Shown: positions 58,290 through 64,000 of the stretch, piece by piece | How positions within the stretch are numbered: position 1 is the stretch's first letter | How the letters are laid out: every line of letters starts with the position of its first letter | Assembly (NCBI GenBank): GCA_964370605.1 | Contig: CAYJJX010000003.1 | Coordinates: 62,001-126,000 of the forward strand | Origin: CAYJBH01 sp964370605 | Lineage (GTDB): Bacteria > Bacillota > Clostridia > Oscillospirales > Ruminococcaceae | Direction: 5' to 3' | DNA: 64,000 bases | The notes under the pieces: model-generated | Told to the model about the DNA's origin: nothing | The model's database searches: none | The model's input: only the letters and a program-made list of their open reading frames with translations | Translations under genes and position numbers: made by a program

Positions 58290-60707
58290 GTGACCGAACA
58301 ATATACAGTAGAACAACTCGAGGGTATGTTCATTGAAACGCTGACACGCAACTACTCGTCGACACCGCAAACTGCTTCAGAAGATACGATTTACAGAGCA
58401 TTTGCTAGCTTGTGTCGCCAGATTATGAGTGATAAACACAAGAAATTTATTTCTAAGACATACGGAGAAAACAAAAAGCAAGTTTATTATCTTTCGATGG
58501 AATTCCTAATGGGTCGGAGCCTAAAGAACAGCCTTTTCAGTCTCGGACTGAGCAAGACTGCGGAGAAGGTGCTGAAGAAATATGATGTTAACATCGAAAA
58601 TATTTATGAGATGGAGCCCGATGCCGGGCTTGGTAACGGTGGTCTCGGACGACTTGCCGCCTGTTACCTAGATGCGCTCGCAATGGAGTGCTTGCCGGCA
58701 ACGGGTTATTCTATTCTTTATGAGTTTGGCATGTTCAAACAAAAAATTGTGGACGGTTGGCAACGAGAGACGACCGACAACTGGTTGCCGGGCGGCACCG
58801 TTTGGCTGAAATCACATCCGGAACAGGCAAAGGAAATTCGTTTCGGCGGTGAGATTCATGAGGAGTGGGATGGCAGTTTTCACAATGTACAGCACAGGAA
58901 TTATACTCCGGTGCTTGCGGTGCCGAGCGACATGTATGTGAGTGGCTATGATGGTGAAGGCGTAAGCCAACTTCGTCTGTGGTCGGCAAAATCGCCGAGC
59001 TTCGATATGGACAGCTTCAATAGCGGAAACTATTCAAATGTGTTGCAACAAAACCATACCGCAGAGCTGATTTCTAAGGTGCTTTACCCCAATGACAACC
59101 ATATAGAGGGCAAGATACTGCGCCTGCAACAGCAATACTTTTTGTCGGCCGCCTCGGTATCGGACATTGTCGGAAGGCATCTTGAACAGTATGGTTCCAT
59201 CGAAAATCTGCCGGACAAGGTAGCGATTCACATCAACGACACACATCCGACACTCGCCATTCCTGAGCTGATGAGATTGCTTCTTGACGACTGCGGGTTT
59301 GATTGGGAAAATGCGTTTTCTATCTGTGAACGGACATTTGCCTATACGAATCACACGGTCATGAGTGAGGCATTGGAATGTTGGAACGAGGACATGTTCC
59401 GAAACACCCTTCCGAGAATATATCAGATAATATGTGAGATGGATCGTCGTGCACGGGTTGCAATAAATGATAAATTCCCGAATGATTACAGTAAAATGGA
59501 TCACATGTCGTTGATCGCATATGGGGTTATCAGAATGGCAAACATCTGCTGTTTTGTTGCACACTCTATAAACGGCGTATCAAAACTTCACTCCGAGATT
59601 ATCAAGGAAAGTGTTTTTCACGATTACTATATGCTCACACCGCAAAAGTTTAAAAATGTGACCAACGGTATTGCATATCGACGCTGGTTGCTCCAGAGCA
59701 ATGAAGGGCTGACCGATCTTTTGAAAGAGGTTATCGGTCCTGAGTTTACACACAATGCCAATGAGCTGATGAAGTTAGAGCGATTTGCCGACGATGCGTC
59801 GGTGCTGGATCGTCTTGGTAAAGTGAAACTGGAAAACAAAAAAGTTTTTGCAGACTATATTAAAGGCGTCTATGACATTACCATTGACCCGACCTCAATA
59901 TTCGATTGTCAGGTAAAACGACTCCATGAATACAAGCGTCAACATCTTAATGCACTCAATATTTTGGCACAGTACCTTGATCTGAAGAGCGGTCGAATAA
60001 AAGTATCTGACTTTGTGCCGCGCACCTATATATTCGGCGCCAAGGCGGCGCCCGGATATTATCTTGCAAAGCAGATCATTCGCCTTATTGTGAATATTCA
60101 ACAGATGTTGGAAAAAGACCCTGTGGTCAAAAACCTTATCCGAATTGTCTATCTTGAAGATTACAACGTCACGACCAGTGAACGCTTGATGCCGGCATCG
60201 GAGGTCAGTGAACAGATATCGCTTGCCGGAACGGAGGCCTCCGGTACCGGAAACATGAAGTTTATGTTGTCGGGAGCTATTACTATCGGCACGCTGGATG
60301 GTGCGAACGTTGAGATTGCAGAGGCTGTCGGAAACGACAATTTTGTTCAGTTCGGTATGCTCACCCACGAGGCACAACAGCTCGCAAGGGCGGGATATCA
60401 TCCGTCGCCCTACATCGAGTCCGATCCCATCGCAAAAGAGGTGCTGAAATTTATCGAGCATGGTATAAACGGCAATTCGTTCGGTGAAATTGTTGACAAC
60501 CTTCGCAATTATGATAGCTATATGGTCATGGCTGACTTCGCAGACTATCGCCGGGCGCAGGCGGATGTTAGCACTATATATAAAGATAGCAGAAGATTTG
60601 ACCGAATGAGCCTTATGAACATCGCCAACGCCGGAATATTTTCCGCCGACCGTTCGGTAACCGATTATGCAAGGGACATATGGAACATGAAACCGGTAGG
60701 GCGCTAA
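58290..60707 (+). CDS. glgP: Glycogen/maltodextrin phosphorylase
   Basis: An 805-residue GT35 phosphorylase that releases glucose-1-phosphate from alpha-1,4-glucans. Seen are KQVYYLSMEFLMGRSLKNSL, the GLGNGGLGRLAACYLDALA substrate loop and the PLP site EASGTGNMKFMLSGAITIGTLDGANVEI with its Lys. The GTG start follows AAAGAGG. It precedes a neopullulanase-type enzyme by 60 nt, forming a glucan-breakdown unit. The N-terminal regulatory phosphorylation site of eukaryotic enzymes is absent, as usual in bacteria. Confidence 0.96.
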   Translation: MTEQYTVEQLEGMFIETLTRNYSSTPQTASEDTIYRAFASLCRQIMSDKHKKFISKTYGENKKQVYYLSMEFLMGRSLKNSLFSLGLSKTAEKVLKKYDVNIENIYEMEPDAGLGNGGLGRLAACYLDALAMECLPATGYSILYEFGMFKQKIVDGWQRETTDNWLPGGTVWLKSHPEQAKEIRFGGEIHEEWDGSFHNVQHRNYTPVLAVPSDMYVSGYDGEGVSQLRLWSAKSPSFDMDSFNSGNYSNVLQQNHTAELISKVLYPNDNHIEGKILRLQQQYFLSAASVSDIVGRHLEQYGSIENLPDKVAIHINDTHPTLAIPELMRLLLDDCGFDWENAFSICERTFAYTNHTVMSEALECWNEDMFRNTLPRIYQIICEMDRRARVAINDKFPNDYSKMDHMSLIAYGVIRMANICCFVAHSINGVSKLHSEIIKESVFHDYYMLTPQKFKNVTNGIAYRRWLLQSNEGLTDLLKEVIGPEFTHNANELMKLERFADDASVLDRLGKVKLENKKVFADYIKGVYDITIDPTSIFDCQVKRLHEYKRQHLNALNILAQYLDLKSGRIKVSDFVPRTYIFGAKAAPGYYLAKQIIRLIVNIQQMLEKDPVVKNLIRIVYLEDYNVTTSERLMPASEVSEQISLAGTEASGTGNMKFMLSGAITIGTLDGANVEIAEAVGNDNFVQFGMLTHEAQQLARAGYHPSPYIESDPIAKEVLKFIEHGINGNSFGEIVDNLRNYDSYMVMADFADYRRAQADVSTIYKDSRRFDRMSLMNIANAGIFSADRSVTDYARDIWNMKPVGR

Positions 60708-60766
60708 ACATCTGAATTTTCCGCGACAATCGAGTAAAGCATGTTCGGAAAGGAATGGATATTGTT

Positions 60767-62572
60767 ATGGATTATCCGATATACTGCAGTATAAGTGAAG
60801 AGTACAAAAAACCATTCGGTGCGGTTTCGATAGGCACAAAGGTCAGCTTCACCCTGCATATCCCGAGCGAGATGGAAATTGAATGCCCGAGGCTGTTTTT
60901 TGCCTTTGACGGCGAAGCGGCTGTCGAGTATAAGATGAAAAAGACTGCGACCAAAAAGGATAGGGAACTTTTTTCTGTCGAAGTTAAGACACAGAAGGTC
61001 GGCCTGCATTTTTATTGGTTCGATCTCTATAAAGATTGGCAAAAGATATATCGTGGTCGATTTGGCAATGGATATATGACACAAGGGGACGGTGAGTGGT
61101 TCCGCCTTTTCGTGCACCAAAAGGAATACGATGTTCCGGAGTGGCTGGTCGGCGGCACCATGTATCAGATATTTCCCGATCGTTTCTACGACGCAATACC
61201 GGACAAGGTTATGCCGTTTCCGGATAGGATTCTGCGCCCAAACAAGGACGGCGAGCCATATTTTTGGGCAAATGAAATACCGGAAGGGCATCTGAATCAG
61301 GACTATTTCGGTGGGGATTTTGAGGGTATAAAGCAAAAATTACCATACCTCGAAAGCCTTGGGGTAACCTGCATCTATCTGAATCCGATATTTGAGGCTC
61401 ACTCTAACCATCGCTATAACACCGCAGATTATCTCAACGCCGACCCGATGCTCGGCACAAATGAGGAGTTTTCTGAACTTTGCGCCGCCGCAAAAGAGCG
61501 TGGCATTCGTATCATTTTGGATGCGGTGTTCAGTCATACCGGAGACGACAGCATCTATTTTGACCGCAATGCGCGCTATGGTCAAAACGGTGCATATCAC
61601 AGTATCGCAAGCCCTTATCGAAGTTGGTATATTTTCCACCCCGACTACCCTTTCGGTTATCGTTGTTGGTGGGGGTTTTCGACTTTGCCGGAGGTCAACG
61701 AGTCGAACCCGTACTATCGTGACTTTATCTGCGGCAAGGGTGGTGTCATCGACCATTGGTTATCGCTCGGTGCTTCCGGTTTTCGACTGGATGTTGCGGA
61801 CGAACTTCCGGACGACTTCATTGAAGACATTCGTCGTGCAATCAAGTCGCACGGGAAAGACTTCTATCTTGTCGGTGAGGTCTGGGAGGATGCAACGACC
61901 AAGGTCAGTTATGATTATCGACGAAAATATCTGCACGGAGATCATCTCGACAGCGTCATGAACTATCCGTTTAAAGAGGCGGTGATTGAGTTTGTGAAAA
62001 GCGGAGACTCGAGCGGGCCGATGGAACGCATTATGCAGATTGTGGAAAACTACCCGAACAAAGCTCTTGCCTGCGCTATGAACTTTTTGTCGACCCATGA
62101 CACTATGCGTGCCTTGACAGAAATTGCCGGAGATCCAATCGCAAACCATGATCGTTACTGGCAAAGCGGCAGAGTTATTACGGGAGAGAGGCTGAGTTTC
62201 GGAAAGCGCCTTGTACGACTTGCATATGCCTTGCTGTTCACGCTACCCGGTGTGCCTTGCGTTTACTATGGCGATGAGGTGTATATGCAAGGTTATAAAG
62301 ATCCTTTTAACAGAGGTTACTACGACTGGTTGCAGACCGACAATACGCTTCGCGACGAGATAACAAAGCTGTCAAAGCTTCGTCGTGACAACAAACTTTT
62401 CAAATATGGCGGTATGCAGGTGCTTGAGACCTCGCTCGGGTTTACAGCTTTTAGGAGGTTTGAGAAAACTAAAGAAATTTTGGTTTTAGTCAACCGCACT
62501 TCGAAGCTGAGATCTTTTGAATACAAAGGCAAATCATTCGAGGTGAAACCGTACGATTATTCTATTATATAA
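60767..62572 (+). CDS. GH13 alpha-glycosidase, neopullulanase/cyclomaltodextrinase type
   Basis: A 601-residue enzyme with an N-terminal CBM34-like domain (about 1-115) and a GH13 barrel. The catalytic residues are in GFRLDVADEL (nucleophile Asp), LVGEVWED (acid/base Glu) and FLSTHDTMRA (transition-state Asp). GDFEGIKQKLPYLESLGVTCIYLNPIFEA and HRYNTADYL mark the neopullulanase subfamily, and there is no signal peptide, so it acts on imported maltodextrins or glycogen. The ATG at 60767 is chosen because the earlier one at 60755 overlaps the ribosome site. It follows glgP. Confidence 0.92.
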   Translation: MDYPIYCSISEEYKKPFGAVSIGTKVSFTLHIPSEMEIECPRLFFAFDGEAAVEYKMKKTATKKDRELFSVEVKTQKVGLHFYWFDLYKDWQKIYRGRFGNGYMTQGDGEWFRLFVHQKEYDVPEWLVGGTMYQIFPDRFYDAIPDKVMPFPDRILRPNKDGEPYFWANEIPEGHLNQDYFGGDFEGIKQKLPYLESLGVTCIYLNPIFEAHSNHRYNTADYLNADPMLGTNEEFSELCAAAKERGIRIILDAVFSHTGDDSIYFDRNARYGQNGAYHSIASPYRSWYIFHPDYPFGYRCWWGFSTLPEVNESNPYYRDFICGKGGVIDHWLSLGASGFRLDVADELPDDFIEDIRRAIKSHGKDFYLVGEVWEDATTKVSYDYRRKYLHGDHLDSVMNYPFKEAVIEFVKSGDSSGPMERIMQIVENYPNKALACAMNFLSTHDTMRALTEIAGDPIANHDRYWQSGRVITGERLSFGKRLVRLAYALLFTLPGVPCVYYGDEVYMQGYKDPFNRGYYDWLQTDNTLRDEITKLSKLRRDNKLFKYGGMQVLETSLGFTAFRRFEKTKEILVLVNRTSKLRSFEYKGKSFEVKPYDYSII

Positions 62573-62581
62573 AGGAGGAAT

Positions 62582-63019
62582 ATGGATTTGAGTTCTATAA
62601 TATGGCTTGTTTTTACATTGGTTCTATTTGCATTTGAGGCATTTACTGCGGCGTTGGTGAGCATATGGTTCGCCATAGGTGCGGTAGCGGCTTTCATCAG
62701 TTCGCTCATTTTTCCGAACAACTATATATTGCAAATCGTTGTATTTTTGGCGGTCAGTCTTTTGATGTTGCTTGTTACCCGTCCGCTTGCCAAAAAGTAT
62801 ATGCCAAGCAAAAAAAATGTGCAGCCGACGAACACTGAGCGACTAATTGGTCGACGTGCCGTTGTCACCGAACCGATAAAAGCAGACAAAAAGGGTAGGG
62901 TGTACGTCGACGGGCAGAGCTGGTCGGCGACAAGTTCTGCAGAGTTTGATACCGACGATGTCTGTATCGTGGAATCCATTGAAGGTGCTACGTTGATGGT
63001 GGTACCGACAGCAAAATAA
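62582..63019 (+). CDS. NfeD family membrane protein
   Basis: A 145-residue protein with three N-terminal membrane helices (about 5-70) and a C-terminal OB-fold (IGRRAVVTEPIKADKKGRVYVDGQSWSATS). NfeD proteins partner SPFH/stomatin proteins in membrane microdomains, and the SPFH gene follows 45 nt downstream. The ATG is preceded by AAAGGAGG overlapping the end of the GH13 gene (9 nt gap), so the group may be co-transcribed. Confidence 0.92.
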   Translation: MDLSSIIWLVFTLVLFAFEAFTAALVSIWFAIGAVAAFISSLIFPNNYILQIVVFLAVSLLMLLVTRPLAKKYMPSKKNVQPTNTERLIGRRAVVTEPIKADKKGRVYVDGQSWSATSSAEFDTDDVCIVESIEGATLMVVPTAK

Positions 63020-63064
63020 TCAGTACATATTTTTTATTGTAACATAAAGAAAGGATAGATAACC

Positions 63065-63964
63065 ATGCCACAGTTAATTGCGCTCATTGTATTTGTATTT
63101 ATACTTCTTGTCATTGCAGCGGCAAATATTATTATCGTCCCACAGGCGAATGCGTATATTGTAGAGCGTTTGGGAGTTTATCGTTGTACCTGGGAGGCCG
63201 GACTTCATCTTAAATTGCCTTTCCTTGACAGGGTTGCTAAAAAGGTGCTCTTGAAAGAGCAGGTCATTGATTTCAAGCCGCAACCGGTTATTACTCGAGA
63301 CAATGTAACGATGCAGATCGATTCAGTTGTGTTTTTTCAGGTGACCGATCCGAAGCTTTATACCTATGAAATTGATCGCCCCATCATGGCGATCGAAAAC
63401 CTTACCGCTACCAATCTTCGAAATATAATCGGCGACATGGAGTTGGACAGCACACTTGCAAGCCGCGATGTCATCAACACAAAAATCACAACGGTTTTGG
63501 ACGAAGCGACCGATAAATGGGGTATCAAGGTTAATCGCGTGGAACTCAAAAACATTATGCCGCCTGCCGAGATTCAAGACGCGATGGAAAAACAGATGAA
63601 GGCAGAGCGCCAGCGTCGTGAAACGCTGCTACGCGCAGAGGGTGAAAAACGCAGTCAGATTCTCGTTGCGGAGGGTGAAAAGGAAAGCGCGATCCTGCGT
63701 GCCGATGCTGTCAAGGAGCAAAAAATCCGTGAAGCTGTCGGTGAGGCAGAAGCAATCATGACCGTCCAAAGGGCGCTTGCGGACAGTCTCAAAATGCTAA
63801 ACGAATCGGCACCCAACGATAGCGTTTTGAAACTTAAAAGTTTAGAGGCGCTCGAAAAGGTTGCGAACGGAAATGCAACAAAGATGATTATACCGAGCGA
63901 AATTCAGGACATCGCGGGGCTGGTCGGCTCGCTAAAAATGATAGCCGAGGATAGCAAGAAATAA
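63065..63964 (+). CDS. SPFH/Band 7 domain protein (stomatin-like)
   Basis: A 299-residue protein with an N-terminal membrane helix (about 4-24), the SPFH domain (VVERLGVYRCTWEAGLHLKLPFLDRV onward to about 180) and a long charged coiled coil (about 175-235, rich in AEGEK and AERQRRE repeats). Such proteins form ring-like scaffolds in the membrane and stabilise lipid domains; the NfeD partner precedes it. GAAAGGAT gives the ATG. A short GGTAAAA/TTTTACC inverted repeat (63974-63997) follows the stop near the window edge. Confidence 0.94.
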   Translation: MPQLIALIVFVFILLVIAAANIIIVPQANAYIVERLGVYRCTWEAGLHLKLPFLDRVAKKVLLKEQVIDFKPQPVITRDNVTMQIDSVVFFQVTDPKLYTYEIDRPIMAIENLTATNLRNIIGDMELDSTLASRDVINTKITTVLDEATDKWGIKVNRVELKNIMPPAEIQDAMEKQMKAERQRRETLLRAEGEKRSQILVAEGEKESAILRADAVKEQKIREAVGEAEAIMTVQRALADSLKMLNESAPNDSVLKLKSLEALEKVANGNATKMIIPSEIQDIAGLVGSLKMIAEDSKK

Positions 63965-64000
63965 ATTTGAATCGGTAAAAGTTTGTTGCTTTTTACCAAA

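Overview
The window looks like a chromosomal segment of a low-to-mid GC, Gram-positive anaerobe of the Clostridia (Bacillota), most like an uncultured gut Oscillospirales-type organism. This rests on gene content: single-chain glycyl-tRNA synthetase, glycine dehydrogenase split into GcvPA and GcvPB, DegV and YqeG proteins, CdaA/CdaR, a ZapA-U32 peptidase pair, a SpoIID-type domain, zinc-ribbon L33, AGGAGG-like ribosome binding sites with many TTG/GTG starts, and TTGACA/TATAAT promoters. No rRNA, tRNA, CRISPR array, phage or insertion sequence was recognised.

Layout. 1-5600: cyclophilin, a Cys-rich small protein, membrane protein, XRE/DUF2975 pair, DegV, a candidate small RNA and an orphan MsmX-type sugar-ABC ATPase. 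5800-16150: plus-strand run with a possibly leaderless AraC regulator, YqeG, endonuclease IV-like protein, M24 peptidase, GlyQS, a flavodoxin-like protein, a 1110-residue CinA fusion, a permease-like protein and S20. 16300-27800: minus-strand genes for a glycosyltransferase, glycine cleavage (gcvT-gcvH-gcvPA), aspS-hisS, methylglyoxal synthase, a MinD-like ATPase, a lipoprotein and a cysteine synthase-like enzyme; a second candidate small RNA sits at 21.1 kb. 27960-33000: RidA, MnmG, an anchored protein, the ACT/PFL pair and a small membrane protein. 33100-37900: an oxidoreductase and three genes matching the late staphyloxanthin pathway (CrtN-like, CrtQ-like, CrtO-like). 38163-43700: gcvPB, then the c-di-AMP pair cdaA-cdaR behind a fused ispDF gene. 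44000-47600: rpmG-secE-nusG-rplK-rplA-rplJ-rplL. 47650-54430: YhfC/YbjQ, an M23 peptidase and a three-gene molybdenum-hydroxylase-like set whose cofactor residues are largely gone. 54680-58090: zapA-U32-tsaE-tsaB. 58290-63964: glycogen phosphorylase, a neopullulanase-type GH13 enzyme, NfeD and an SPFH protein.

How the genes work together: the window mixes core translation and division genes with glycogen/maltodextrin breakdown (glgP, GH13, and the MsmX-type ATPase that in relatives energises sugar importers), one-carbon metabolism (gcv genes at two loci) and cell-envelope functions. The least ordinary items are (i) the in-frame CinA - membrane helix - degenerate class B sortase - Ser/Asp linker - SpoIID/LytB protein at 10805-14137; (ii) the xanthine-dehydrogenase-like trio at 50304-54431, which has lost most Fe-S cysteines and the molybdenum-site motifs but has a consensus promoter, open frames and a gene order that ends in a murein peptidase; and (iii) two candidate small RNAs with C-rich, anti-Shine-Dalgarno-like loops.
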